This document shows positions 10,167 to 21,692 of a stretch of 64,000 nucleotides of DNA, in pieces. This DNA comes from Stomoxys calcitrans. Lineage: Eukaryota > Arthropoda > Insecta > Diptera > Muscidae. The notes beneath the pieces were generated by a model, which was not told the DNA's origin, did no database searches, and worked only from the letters and a program-made list of their open reading frames with translations. Positions within the stretch are counted from its first letter, which is position 1. Each line of letters begins with the position of its first letter. Location of the stretch: NCBI RefSeq assembly GCF_963082655.1, contig NC_081553.1, forward strand, positions 129,547,736 to 129,611,735. Reading direction: 5' to 3'. Both the position numbers and the translations under genes were made by a program.

Positions 10167-12183
10167 TACTTGTTTTAATTGCCGTGGCGTAGAGCTCCGC
10201 TAGCCTGAATCAGTACGACAAAATGCCTAGAATTATTTAAATTTTGTACTTGTTAACCTGCCATTGTTTGTTCGAACTTTTTGACCGAAAGCAATGCCGT
10301 TATCACACCATAGTCACCTTGTTCATCAGGTTTGGCCTACTGTACCTTTCTTCAGTTTCCAAAAATGAAAAGTTTGAGGTGTACTAGTTTAAGTACTTTA
10401 AGATTGTTTATCAAATTGGAACCTTTGTACATTAGCCAATTTTTGGGTACATGCAGCACACAAATATTCCTTCTCTGTTTGTGGATCGTAAGAGGGAAAA
10501 TTTCGTCTGTGGACATGCGTCTTAAGAAGAAGAAACGCAATGTTATGAACAAGTTTTTTTTATGTGACAATGGAGCAACTTGTTGACATCGTTTCCGTTG
10601 AGGAGCTTAACAGCGGCTGATGGCAATGGACCTGCGCATCCCACAATACAACCCAATTTGAAGCAGTGGAACCAATTTCACTTTCCTTCAAAACTACCAA
10701 ATTGCCGGTTAGTTATCGGGTGGTTGCCGCGGAGTTCGTATCGTTCGGAAGTATTTTATTCGCAATGCATCACCCGTTCCGACGCTGGCAGATTGTTTAG
10801 ACCTCATCTCGGTGTTAATGTACACAAATGGGCATGTGAGTGGTTCAGTGTGAAAAATCCTCCCAGTTCTACTCAGTGTAAATGTGTATGCTTCATTGGC
10901 CAATGCGAGGCAAAAAAGGATATATAAGAAAATTTAATTGTAACGTAACGCAAGGCGAGAGAAGCTTTGAATTTTGGTTAACTATGAGAGTTGAGTGTTT
11001 TTTTTTTTTTTTGTGTAAACTGTGAAACCCGACACTTAGGACAATACATCATCGTCGGATAGATGAATTAATAAATAAAAATACATTAATATACACAAAC
11101 CAGTATACATGTACATTGCTACTGATGTGTTGGTGTGATAGACTTATGTCTCTGTGTATATCATCATCTGACGCCGGTTAAAAAAGGCGCCCGACAAATA
11201 AACCGACAGGTCATAGGAAATATGACGCCAAATGTTGTTGTTTGTCTCTCCCCGCTCTCAACCACTGACGGCAACAACACAAAGCTAACGTCGTAGTATT
11301 TGTGTAGTGGTCGCTGTTATTGTTTGTTGTTATCGCTTTAAGAACAATAAAAACGCAGCAAGCCGCCACAAAGAGAGATTCACTTCATTTCCTGCCCTAG
11401 TCCGGATACACGGCAAGTATGTTGGTGAGCGCTCAATCCACAAAAACAGTAAGTGGCTGAGTGAGTCTGAGGATGTCTTGTCTATTGTGAATTAAAGTGC
11501 AGACGAGGAATATTGTAACGGTTTGTTTGTTTGAGAGCTTGTAAGTAAGTGTGCATTCACATGTGTTTGCTGGGGTTAAGCTCAGAGGTGGTCATAACAT
11601 TATTACCAACATCCTTTTGCGTAGCATGTTGGTATACAAATCGACATATTCATGTTTGTATTTCGGCAAATAACACACAAGCATAGCCAAGCATCCCTTA
11701 TATACATGTGTATGTATGAGTGAATACAAATGCCCCAAGGAATATTGCTTAAGAATCAATCAGAAACACAAGTGGGCATAAAGAACCAAAGGATACCATT
11801 AAGAATTTAACGAGTGTTCTCCAGCATCAGCAACGTCTTTACCACCATCGTCATCATATTCTTTGGAGATATTCATCATAGAATTATAATACAGGTTAGT
11901 AATAAATTTTGTAATCAAGGTAGATTTATGACAATATCCTCAGGAGGTATTGGATATGTGGCAGCTTTTATAGGGTATACAATTATTCTCTTTTCTTTGA
12001 AATTTGATATGAAGTAATGAAACATTACCAGAATTTTTATTATATGGGCTTGATTAATAAAACAATTAAATTAATTGATATGAAAATCCTCCACCGATAA
12101 CATTTATACAAAATTCTCTTTTTCTAACCTCTATTAAAGTGGGCAGTGTTTAATAATTGGAACAACAATGACTATACCTGCAC
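10167..12183. other. Apparently low-copy DNA, no gene recognised
   Basis: Aside from repeat G, nothing here matches the other repeats of the window. The GC content is higher around 10600-10920 and 11160-11460. An open frame 10580-10927 (115 codons) has no recognisable motif. A T run lies at 10998-11012. Sequences resembling splice donors occur after 11412 (GGCAAGTATG), 11447 (CAGTAAGTGG) and 11892 (CAGGTTAGTA), so short 5' exons of a host gene are possible but unproven. Confidence 0.45.
10455..10600 (+). repeat. Repeat G, copy 2
   Basis: Longer and better preserved partner of 3786-3920. One frame reads IPSLFVDRKRENFVCGHAS before a stop. It is probably a degraded coding repeat; identity unknown. 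Confidence 0.45.
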
Positions 12184-12420
12184 TCGATGAAATTTGTTAT
12201 TCAAATAGCAAAAATATTTGTTAAAACAACAGTTTTTGTCCGCTGAATGATAGGGCTGCTGTTTAAGCTAGCATTTCCGTTTGCTTTTGCAACAATCAAA
12301 ATCTAATGAATGATATGGCTGATTTTTTAACTAGCATTTCCGTTTGCTGTTTCAACAATCAAAATCTAATGATTCAACTACAAAATCGGCAAAAATATTG
12401 AACACGTACAACTTCTAAAG
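12184..12420. mobile_element. MITE-E copy with 63 bp tandem duplication
   Basis: Starts CACTCGATGAAATTTGTTAT and contains the family words AGCAAAAATATTTGTTAAAA and TTTTTGTCCGCTGAA. A 63 bp segment containing CTAGCATTTCCGTTTGCT is present twice (about 12245-12307 and 12308-12370). The right terminus is not clear. Confidence 0.6.
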
Positions 12421-12482
12421 ACCACCGTGGCGCAGAGGTTAGCATATCCTATGACGCCACATGCCTGGGTTCAAATCTCCTA
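12421..12482 (+). mobile_element. tRNA-derived SINE head only
   Basis: CCACCGTGGCGCAGAGGTTA holds a Pol III A box (TGGCGCAGAGG), and CTGGGTTCAAATCTCC holds a B box (GGTTCAAATCT). The body found in the other SINE copies is absent; LINE-beta sequence follows directly instead. Confidence 0.8.
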
Positions 12483-12483
12483 C

Positions 12484-12567
12484 AGGTTCCAGTGTCCCTG
12501 AAATGTGTAGGGTAGTTCCTAGTCTCGCATGGTCGTCCGTTTTAGAATTCCCTGGATATCTCTGTGG
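12484..12567 (-). pseudogene. LINE-beta RNase H fragment fused to SINE head
   Basis: Matches 19510-19600: GGTTCCAGTGTCCCTGAAAT, TAGTTCCTAGTCTC and TTAGAATTCCCTGG. In reverse this encodes the end of the RNase H domain, where the LINE-beta copy has GHRDIPGNSKADEL. Only about 85 bp is present, directly next to the SINE head in opposite coding sense. Confidence 0.7.
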
Positions 12568-13577
12568 GCCGGCAACCAGAACATCGTATTACGGACCCAA
12601 GACTTTAGATCGGTTTATATGGCAGCTATATTCAAATCTGGACCGATCTGGGTCAAATCAAGGGACAGTATGTCCCAATTGGGACATATTGTGGCAAATT
12701 TCGCCGAAATCTTCCAATAAATGTGACTTTCATGGGCCCAAGACTTTAAATCGAAAGATAGTTTTATATGGCCACTATATCCAAATGTGTATCTATCGAG
12801 GCCGTATTGAACAAAAATGACGAGAGGCCTAACACAACTCTGTATATGTCCGTATTGAACAAAAATGACGAGAGGCCTAACACAACTCTCTGTTTCGAAT
12901 TTCAGAGACGAGAGATTTTTCGCCACCTTTCGAAATGAGGCAGATCGGTCCATATGACAGCTATATCTAAATATAGTCCGATCTTAACCATATTTAATTT
13001 ATTTAAGTCGAATGTCGAGAGGCTTACAAAAACTCACTGTTTGAAATTTCTGCCAAATTGGATAATAAATAAAGCTTTTTTGGCTTTAGACCCTTTATCG
13101 GCAGATCGGTCTATATGGCAGCTATATCCAAACATTGTCCGATCTGAACCATATTTAAGTCGGATGTCGAGAGGCTTACAACAACTCACTGTTTCAATTA
13201 TTTCAGTCAAATTGGGTAATAAATACAGCTTTTATGGGCTTTAGACCCTTTATCAGCAGATCGGTCTATATAGCAGCGATATTTTCAAATATAGTCCGTT
13301 TTGGCCCGTTCAAAAACTTAACCTGCGTGCAGCAAAAATACGTATCTGTGACAAATTTCAGCTCAACATCTCAATTTATGAAGACTGTAGAGTGATTATA
13401 ACAGACGGACGGTCAGAAGGACTGTCGGACAGACACACGTTCATCGTTAAATCGCCTTAGAATTTACGACGATCCGAAATAAATATACTTTGTAGGGTCG
13501 AAAATTAATATTTCGATGTGTTGCAAACGGAAGACTAAACGAATATACCCCTATCCTATGGTGGTGAGTATAAAAAA
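12568..13577 (-). mobile_element. HEL-B copy, 5' part
   Basis: HEL-B units (TATATGGCAGCTATATCCAA, GTCGAGAGGCTTACAA, GGCTTTAGACCC) repeated about six times. It then closes with GACGGACGGTCAGAAGGACT, GATCCGAAATAAATATACTT and CCTATCCTATGGTGGTGAGT. The hairpin end is missing. Units 12770-12890 contain a local duplication of ATTGAACAAAAATGACGAGA. The frame on the minus strand at 12615-12953 is read-through. Confidence 0.82.
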
Positions 13578-14697
13578 AGACCATTCGTACTAGTAAGGAA
13601 ACGAGTACCTGCATACATAGATATATATGAATATTTATACAAATGTAAAGTAAATAGTCCACAGCTTCCCGCAATATCTACCATCGTGTATGTGTGTGTG
13701 TGTGCTTGAAGTTTTCCAATAATATTAGCATGGTGCGGTAGTAGAAATACAAACAAATCAACAAAGATAAACAAAATCAGCAACTTTTCTGTTGTTAATT
13801 GAATAGAAATTTACATTCAGCAGCCACATAATTGGATTTACAATGTTTGTGCATACATACACATGCAAAAAGAAACACACATACATACTCACATTGTATT
13901 GGGGCTAGCTTGTGTTAGTTATTTCGTATTTAGGAAAAGTGTTTAAATTTTAATTACGGCCATAATTAAAATGCTAATAGCTTCAAATTGATGTGGATTA
14001 CAAATTTATAACCTTCGCAGCATTTGTGGAACGAGTATCATTAAGCTAAAGAATTCTGATAATTGGTAGAAGTCAAAAGGAAAATGTTAAGTTTCTGACA
14101 AGTAAAGTTCACTTAAGCAAAGTGAAGTAACCTATATAAAATTTAATTGTCGAAGTATTCCAAAAGAACAGATTTCTATTCCCCTGCTGGATTATAAAGA
14201 GTGTGAATAAGTGTAAATAAAAAACACTAGGTCAAAAGTTCTGATAGCAAAATTACCAAAGAAAGACGATTTGACACACAGCCATCAGTATTAAAGGATG
14301 ATTATCTTACTCAACATTCACATAAACATCTGCTGAAAAGTCATATAGTGATATTTAAATAAACAAGAAAAATAAGTAAAGTTTTGGTCATATTCCGTCT
14401 ACCTTTAAATGCTAAAGCAATAAAAGCAGAATCAATGAAGTTTGATTTGTGTCACTCCAAGACGTTGTCGTGTTGCGCTATGCTGTGGTAATTGCAGGAT
14501 ATTTTGATTGGCGTGCAATCGTCCTATGTGGAGAATAAACATAGACATATTAGTAACTTCCACCACAGGATAACAGTATGAAGGCATAATGGGTTGGCCA
14601 TTGATGTCTTGTCAAATTTCGTATGCGATAAAGCGATAAAGTACAGAAGCAATTGCATGAAGTGATAGTATGTGAACAAAGTATAAAAAAACATATT
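13578..14697. other. Apparently low-copy AT-rich DNA
   Basis: No family of this window is seen. A TG microsatellite lies at 13687-13704, and AATTACGGCCATAATTAAAA with nearby TAAT words occurs near 13955-13975. No credible coding frame. Confidence 0.5.
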
Positions 14698-14800
14698 AGA
14701 AATGTTCTAAGCTCGGCCGGTCCCAATCTCATATACCCTCCACCATGGATCACATGTGTGAAGTTATTTGCATGGTTTCTCTAGGGCAGAAACTTAAAAA
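14698..14800 (-). mobile_element. HEL-A hairpin-end fragment
   Basis: GTTCTAAGCTCGGCCGGTCC is followed by ATATACCCTCCACCATGGAT. Only the 3' terminal ~100 bp of HEL-A remains, with the hairpin mutated. Confidence 0.75.
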
Positions 14801-14895
14801 TGATAATGACATGTGAAGCACTAAATCCCATGGATTTTTTTATATTTTGCACGCAAAAAAAAATCATTTCACATAAAAGAAATTTTCACCAAGTA

Positions 14896-15172
14896 AGGTT
14901 AAGTTAGGTTGAAAAGAGGGTGCGGATATTAATCTGCTTCATGTCACTATGGACATACACCTAAGCCATCGGCTTGTTGTGTGCTCTAAATACTAAAAAA
15001 TAACCTCGAAAAAGAAAATCTTAGTTAGGAATTCCGCGCTACTTACAAAATTCTTAATTTTTTTCCATGCCACGCCCCTCAGTTGGTTGATGTCTGGTAT
15101 TGTGTCCCCACCTAAGTGCCGGTATCTGTTAGCCGCGAAAGCCGCAAAAGAAATGCTCCAATATCTCATCAT
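14896..15172 (-). pseudogene. LINE-alpha 3' end
   Basis: TAAGGTTAAGTTAGGTTGAA marks the tail, followed by ATGGACATACACCTAAGCC and then the ORF2 C-terminus up to GAAATGCTCCAATATCTC. It covers about the last 60 codons and is broken by substitutions. Confidence 0.78.
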
Positions 15173-15340
15173 TTGTCAAGTAAACTTATTTTCTGAAACA
15201 GTTGTATTTTGTTTACAATAAAAGTGTATCTTATTTTGAGATAAATTCTTGCAAGAATTTGTGACAAATATAGATTTTTTGAACACTTACAGTATATTTC
15301 ATTCTTGATATATAAAGTGTTATTCGGTGTTTCAACTAGT
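15173..15340. other. AT-rich spacer
   Basis: No recognised element. Confidence 0.5.
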
Positions 15341-16301
15341 TATATCCTCCATCATAGGATGAGGGTATACTAATTTCGTTAATCCGTTTGTGACACCTCG
15401 AAATATGCATCTAAGACCCCATAAATTATATATATTCTTGATCGTGATGACATCTGAAGTCGATCTAGCCATATCCGTCTGTCGAAAGCACGCTAACTTT
15501 CGAAGGAGAAAAGCTTGCCGCTTGAAATTTTGCACAAATACTTCTAATTAGTGTAGGTTGGTTGGGATTAAAAATGGACCAAATTAATCCATGTTTTGAT
15601 GTAGCTGCCATATAAACCGATCTTGGGTCTTGACTTCTTGAGCATCTAGAGGGCGCAATTCTTATCCGATACTACACGTGGTGTTTTGGTATCACTTCCA
15701 ACAACTGTGCTAGGTATGGTTCAAATCGGTTCATAACCTGATATAGCTGCCATATAAACCAATCTTGACTTATTGAGCTTCTAGAGGGCGCAATTCTTAT
15801 CAAATTTGGCTAAAATTTTGCATGACGTATTTTGTTATGGTTTCCAACAACTGTGCATGGTTAAAATCGGCCCATAACCTGGTATAGCTGCCATATAAAC
15901 CGATCTGGGAACTTGGCTTCTTGAGCCTCTAGAGGGCGCAATTATCATCCGATTTGGCAAAAATTTTGTACAACGGCTTCTCGTTCTGACCTTTAACATA
16001 CGTATCAAATATGGTCTGAAACAATCCCTAGCCCGATACTGCTCCCATATAAACCGATCTCCCTATTTTACTTGTAGAGCCCCTAAAGGGCGCAATTTGT
16101 ATTCGAATTGGCTGACATTTTACACAATGATTTCTACTATAGTCTGCAACATTCAATTCAGTTATGGTCCGAACCGGACCATAACTTGATATAGCTCCAA
16201 TAACCTAAGAATTCTTTTTTTATACTTCGTGTGCCTAAAAAGAGATGCCGGGAAAAGAACTCGTCAAATGCGATCCATTGTGGAGGGTATATAGGATTCG
16301 G
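15341..16301 (+). mobile_element. HEL-A copy, hairpin end lost
   Basis: Forward orientation, from TATATCCTCCATCATAGGAT through the GTCCATCTGTCG-type block and about five units to GATCCATTGTGGAGGGTATA. It stops at AGGATTCGG just where the hairpin would begin; a mariner-1 end follows at once. Confidence 0.85.
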
Positions 16302-16360
16302 ATAAATTTCCGATGATTAATATTTGTTTTTGTCTCTTATCCCGAAATATAAAAGGCAAG
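16302..16360 (+). mobile_element. mariner-1 terminal fragment
   Basis: TTTCCGATGATTAATATTTG and TTATCCCGAAATATAAAAGG match the right end of the mariner-1 copy at 18892-18940. It is only the last ~60 bp, without coding sequence. Confidence 0.8.
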
Positions 16361-16546
16361 GCGGACAAGAGGGACCGACCCTCTCCTACTAGTAAAAACA
16401 ACACCAAACTGTCTAGTAGGACGATCGGGAATATATTGTATTCAAATCAAAGGACATATCAAAGGCAATCGCCCTCCCCCATACTACCCAAAAAAAGGAA
16501 TTAAATATAATAAATGAAAGACCATCAGGATAGAATAGGACAGCGA
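16361..16546. other. Spacer
   Basis: Contains CTACTAGTAAAAACAACACC and a nearby TCTAGTAGGACGATC; no family recognised. Confidence 0.45.
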
Positions 16547-17985
16547 AACAAGTAAAAAGACGAAAGAAAGAAAAGAAAGTCCGAACTTCCGGAACTTGGA
16601 TACCCACCGGGCCGAACTTTGGGTACCCACCACCTCGGGTATAATCCGGTGAAAAATGCGTACTTTATGCCCCATAGCAGCAATATCGAAATACGTTACG
16701 ATTCGGAGTAAATACTATTAAGTACAAGACATTGTTCAATTCTGTATAACAAAATATCTAAAGATAAACCGATCTGAACCATATACGACACGCATGTCGA
16801 AAAGCCTAACATAAGTCACTGTGTCAAATTTTTGTGAAATCGGATTATAAATGCGCCTTTTATGGGGCCAAGACTCTAAATCATGATATCGATCTATATG
16901 GCAGCTATATCCAAATTTGGACCAAGTTGCAGAAAAATGTCGAAGAGCCCAACACAACTCACTGTCCTAAATTTCGGTAACATCGAACAACAAATGCGCC
17001 TTTTATGGCCCCAAAACCTTAAATCGAGAGATCGTTCTATTGGATTGCCCAAAAAGTAATTGCGGATTTTTCATATAGTCGGCGTTGAAAAATTTTTTCA
17101 ACGGCTTGTGACTCTGTAATTCCATTCTTTCTTCTGTCAGTTATCAGCTGTTACTTTTAGCTTGCTTTAGAAAAAAAGTGTAAAAAAAGTATATTTGATT
17201 AAAGTTCATTCTAAGTTTTATTAAAAATGCATTTACTTTCTTTTAAAAAATCCGCAATTACTTTTTGGGCAACCCAATATATGGCAGCTATATCGATATC
17301 TGAACCGATTTGTGCCATATTGCAGAAGTATGTCGAGGGGCTTAATAACTCACTGTCTCAAATTTCGGTGACATCGGATAATAAATGCGCCTTTTATGGG
17401 CTCAAAACTTTAAATCTAGAGATCGGTCTATATGGCACCTATATCCAAATCTGGGCCAAATTGAAGATGGATGTCGAAGGGCCTAACACAACTCACTATC
17501 CCGAATTTCGGCGACATTGGACAGTAAATGCGCCTTTTATGGCCCCAAAACCTTAAATCGAGAGATCGATCTATATGACAGCTATATCCAAATCTGGACT
17601 GATCTGACCCAAATTGCCGAAGGATGTCGAAGGGCCTAACACAAATCAAATGTCCCAAATTTCAGCAAAATCGGATAATAAATGTGGCTTTTATGGTCCT
17701 AAGACCTCAAATCGGCCGATCGGTCTATATGGGGGCTATATCAAGATATAGTCCGATATAGCCCGTCTTCGAACTTAACCTGCTTATGGACAAAAAAAGA
17801 ATCTGTGCAAAGTTTCAGCTCAATATCTCTATTTTTAAAGACTGTAGCGTGATTTCAATAGACAGACGGACGGACATGTCTAGATCATCTTAGATTTTTA
17901 AGCTGATCAAGAATATATATACTTTATAGGGTCGAAATGGATATTTCGATATGATGCAAACGGAATGACAAAATGAAACTCTTTT
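16547..17985 (-). mobile_element. HEL-B copy interrupted by a mariner MITE
   Basis: Hairpin end at left: AACAAGTAAAAAGACGAAAG, CCGGGCCGAAC and TTGGGTACCCACCACCTCGG, locally scrambled at 16565-16610. Several HEL-B units follow (GAGATCGATCTATATG, GGATGTCGAAGGGCCTAACA). The right end stops after GATGCAAACGGAATGACAAA without the expected subterminal repeat. The frames at 17227-17556 and on the minus strand at 17428-17658 are repeat read-through. Confidence 0.85.
17040..17277. mobile_element. mariner MITE, intact ends
   Basis: 238 bp with terminal inverted repeats TTGGATTGCCCAAAAAGTAA and, inverted at the right, TTACTTTTTGGGCAACCCAA. It splits the HEL-B word GATCGGTC-TATATGGCAG at a TA, which is duplicated, as for mariner insertion. 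The interior keeps 5' and 3' UTR-like parts of the mariner-2 element at 40798-41383 but no transposase core. Confidence 0.92.
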
Positions 17986-18229
17986 AGATTATATTTGGAT
18001 TTATTTCGATGTTATGATTCACTGTTATGTTAAAAGCCTTTTATGTTGCTCTAATGATTTTTATCATGGACGTACCTTTGGCAAAACTTTAAAAATGGTC
18101 AACTTCCGAATTTACCATCCGCCCATCCATTTTTATCCATTTTAATACCCACCCTCTCCCTCACTCTAGTTGGAGAGGCACAATAGAATGATTGTTGATC
18201 CGGTAAACGAATAATCGTTTGCGGCTATC
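17986..18229. other. Spacer
   Basis: Contains ACCCACCCTCTCCCTCACTC; no family recognised. Confidence 0.45.
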
Positions 18230-18949
18230 GAAAAAATTTAGAACATATTCGTGCGATTATTTTTTACAACTTTCGATGTGGATTTGCTTAACAACAGTGC
18301 ACCGATTAACTTAATTCAATTTTTGGCGATGAAGCTCCATCAAGGCCCAATGTTTATCTATGGCACGGTGAATTCAACCAAGGTCGTAGTTCACTCCAAG
18401 ACAAATTTCGTGTAGGTCGCCCAAAATCAGTTATTGTTCCAAAAACCATTGTTCCAAGAACCATTGAAAACCAACTGATATTGCAAAGTCGTCATGTCAC
18501 CGTGAGATTGAGACAAACTTAGGTATTAGTGGGACCAGAATATGTTCAATATTGCATGAACATCCCACACAATTCGTCAATCGCTCAAAAAAAGGCTGTT
18601 TCGATTTGTCGAAAGAAATGCCGAAGAAGGATCACACTTCACCACGACAATGCGAGCTCTCATACATCGACTCAAATAACTGCATTTTTGAGCACTCAAA
18701 ACATCGATTTGATGAGTCATCCGCCGTATAGTCCTGATTTGGCACCGAATGACTTTTTTATTCCCGTACGTAAAAAATAAAGATATTAGAAATACCTCAA
18801 TCAGAGTGGCAAAAGTACATTGACATTGGTTAAAACGTATGCAAAGTATACAGATCCTTAATGGGAAAAATTTGAAGAACAATAAAGCGATTTCCGATGA
18901 TTAATACATGTTTTTGTTCTATAATCGCGAAATATAAAAGCAACCCTCT
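18230..18949 (+). pseudogene. mariner-1 transposase pseudogene, copy 2
   Basis: Forward-strand relative of the copy at 8738. The first ~100 bp is damaged, but GAACATATTCGTGCGATTAT corresponds to REHFRVI. Near 18550-18770 the frame contains SIAQKKA, then HHDNASSHTSTQITAF and HPPYSPDLAPNDFF. Counting from the D of HHD to the D of PND gives exactly 34 intervening residues, the D34D spacing of mariner. The segment with the first catalytic aspartate is deleted between KK and RRRITL, so the protein cannot be active. The right inverted repeat is at 18925-18949. Confidence 0.88.
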
Positions 18950-18954
18950 ATACA

Positions 18955-20165
18955 AACCTACCCCTTGATTTGACTTTTTGTGCACCTACACTATGCCATT
19001 TGTATCCTTTAATGATTGACCTCCCATAGTTTTCGTCCCTTGTGATGCCACAGAAACAGAGGAAGGAAAATGCATTCCAGTTCCTACCAATAAACCATCC
19101 AGATAGCTTTAAAAAGCCCAACAACTTCCGAATTTTCACATCCTATAAATCAGACAGGTTCTCAAAGAAATGAGAAGTGGAACTCCTTCTGGCTGCGGAA
19201 CACACACAGAAGGTGTTCTATAGTCTCTGTTTCTTCGATGTCCTCACAGCTTCTGCAAAAGTCGTTACTGGCAACCTTCAGTCTGTCAGTATGTTTTCCG
19301 ATAACACAGTGACCTGTCACGACGGACACAATAACTGAGACGTCGGTTCTAGCCAATGATAGCAAAGCGGTAGACCTCTTCAAGTTTAGATTAGGCCACT
19401 TAGTTTTGGAATGGTCACTTTCCCCTCTTTGTGACCATCTATCATTTGTTGCCCTTCTGGTCTGGTCCTGAAAACTTAGCTTACATGTCGCTAGAGGCAT
19501 ACCCACAGATTCCAGTGTGCTTGTAGTATGTAAGGTTGTTCCTAGTCTCTCAAGCTCGTCCGCTTTAGAATTCCCTGGGATATCTCTGTGGCCCGGCAAT
19601 TATTAATTACAAGGATCTCCGCTTGATACACACTGCAGTGGTCGGGTAACCTCTTCGATAGGACCAGTTGTATATCTTTAGAGTACATTCGAAAGCCCTC
19701 ATGGTCGTCTAGTTTGGAAATATCCGTATAGAAGTTTATGTAAGTTCTATTACCAGGATATCGTAGATCCAATCGGTTCTATCAGGAATAGTGGTACAGT
19801 ACTTTTTATCAAACAGCGGCCCAGGCAGGGTGTAATCCACACTGCCTGGAACATCGGACATTGTATCAAGGAAAACACAATGTCCGTAGCCGCCACATGA
19901 CCAAAGAGAAAGCTCCCTTAGCCTCACGGCAGTGGTAGCAGCAATTTGTGCAGCCACAATGTCCAGAGGCATTAGGTGTAGCAATAAATTCAGTTCATCA
20001 GATGGTGTCGTCCTCAGTGCGGCTGAGCCATCCTATGGATCCGACTGAATATTGAACAGTAGGTGGACTTTTGAAGCGCCGTCCACCAGACCACAACGTC
20101 ATATACCGTTATAGGCCTGACAACTGCAGTATATACCCAGTGCATGATGCGCGGTCTAAACCCCC
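18955..20165 (-). pseudogene. LINE-beta ORF2 C-terminal half (RT thumb, RNase H, tail)
   Basis: Read on the minus strand from 20165 down. MHWVYTAVVRPITVYDVVVW is the RT thumb (20145-20070). LHLMPLDIVAAQIAATTAVR is the linker. FYTDISKLDDHEGF with RLPDHCSVYQAEIL is the RNase H core, and GHRDIPGNSKADEL is its last active-site strand. FCRSCEDIEETETIEHLLC is the C-terminal zinc-knuckle-like segment, and KIRKLLGFLKLSGWF the tail. Several frameshifts and stops separate the pieces. The usual DGSK of RNase H reads DISK here. RT thumb plus RNase H points to the I/LOA/R1-like group of LINEs; the exact clade is uncertain. The 3' end meets the end of mariner-1. Confidence 0.88.
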
Positions 20166-20983
20166 AACTTTAGCCAATTCTCTCTTGCAATATAAATAAA
20201 ATAAAATAAAATATAAACAATTTTGCATCTTTCCATTTGTGTATATTAATTTCATGCAATAAAATCTTGAAGATGAAAAATCTTAAGATTTTGTTGAAAA
20301 AAAATTTAAAGATTTGTGCAATCTCAAAGCACTGTCCCATGACAACAAAACTCATTTTGTTGCTGTAGATCTTCGAGGATTTATTTTGTGTGTGTTCTCA
20401 AATACTTTCTTCAATAGATGAGCCCTCAATAAGATTAAGAAAATCTGTCTGAATGGGGCCCCACTTCCTTGTTTAGAGGATTGCAATTATAAAAAGGCTT
20501 CCAGCTGACATCATAGTCGGTTGGCGCTTCGAGTATGGCCGTGGCACACTCAGTTTTTCTTTGAAGTTTAAGTACATTACAAATCAATACCTGTAGGCGT
20601 GCCGGTCCATCATGGGAGGCTACTACAGTTCCTAAGGCTTTTTATTAACAGTATCCCTTAGGAAAAAGGTTGGCAGACACAAAACTCGACTAATGCTGAT
20701 ATGCATGTAGGCGGTGTTTAGAGTTTCTTATGATGTTGGTTGTGTTGTTGCTCTGTGTCCCTGAAAACAATTAAACTTTTCGTCTTAACATTTGATGCGA
20801 AAATACTTTGGACAGCATACAAATCCGATTAGGAATGTATGTCCTGTTGTCAGGGGAAGTTTTGTAACACGTGCCAACGAATCATTTCACATTAAAATTT
20901 AATTTTTGTCTGCTTTTTCCTTTGGGGATATTCTCTGTTGATTTCGTTTCGTTCCTTTGGTGATGTTGGTCTCGATTATCTGC
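20166..20983. other. Unrecognised DNA
   Basis: First 200 bp is AT-rich with AAATAAAATAAAATAAAATA near 20198-20215. From 20440 to 20720 the sequence is less AT-rich and possibly a further decayed LINE, but no motif is convincing. Confidence 0.4.
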
Positions 20984-21412
20984 ACTCAGAGAAACTTGTT
21001 AGTAAAAACACAAAAATATTTGCTAAAAAAAACCGGAAGTCTGCTGAAAATGGAACAGAAGTAATTTTTGCTAAAATAGCAAAAATTTTCTGCGGTTTTC
21101 AGATGGTAACAAATTGAAAACTATTTCCCAAAATGTTGTGCAATTTTTCTTTAATTTTCTAACGATTTTAAAAATTAGCAAACAAAATAACTACTACAAT
21201 CATATTTAAGCTTTTAAACAAAAAAATTAACGTTAAAATTGCCAAAATTTTAATATTTAATATTAATATTGAGGAAATGCTTCATTAGAAGTTAAAATTT
21301 TACTAGTTTAGAAGTTCAAAGTTTTTGTATGGTTTCATCCAAAGGTTTAAAATTTATATTTTAATATCAGCAGGCAGTGTTGTTATCAGCAGACCACATT
21401 CTCTGGGTGTAT
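20984..21412. mobile_element. MITE-E copy
   Basis: Termini CACTCAGAGAAACTTGTTAG and, inverted, CACATTCTCTGGGTG. Internal family words: AGTCTGCTGAAAATGGAACA and ATATCAGCAGGCAGTGTTGT. About 430 bp, AT-rich, no coding content. Other copies are at 12184, 40244, 45172, 47090 and 49551. Superfamily not assigned. Confidence 0.72.
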
Positions 21413-21692
21413 GTAGCCTTGAACTGCCTTAAACATTTCTTTGAATTTTTGTGTCACTAACATATCGTCGAGTTGAACAAAAGCGGATATTTAGCAGGAT
21501 GGCCAATATGTTTGGATGAACCATTGCCGTAGGAATTAAAGCTATGGCCAATTTTTATTTTTGAAAGATTTAAAGTTTCGATGACAAATGACTAACATAA
21601 TACCCTAACAAAGCATTTAAATATGTATTGACTATAGTTCTTCCTCCCTTAGCAATATGTTCATTATTTCCTACAGTATTACTGTGGAACAT
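21413..21692. other. Spacer
   Basis: AT-rich, no recognised family. Confidence 0.45.

Noticed and set aside
10580..10927. 115-codon open frame as a host gene
   Set aside because: No recognisable domain, no codon pattern I can support, and no paralog or context; listed only as part of the low-copy island.
11814..12017. Hydrophobic frame (ISNVFTTIVIIFFGDIHH) as a membrane protein exon
   Set aside because: Has no ATG at its start, is AT-rich, and the hydrophobicity follows from T-rich codons; no family match in memory.
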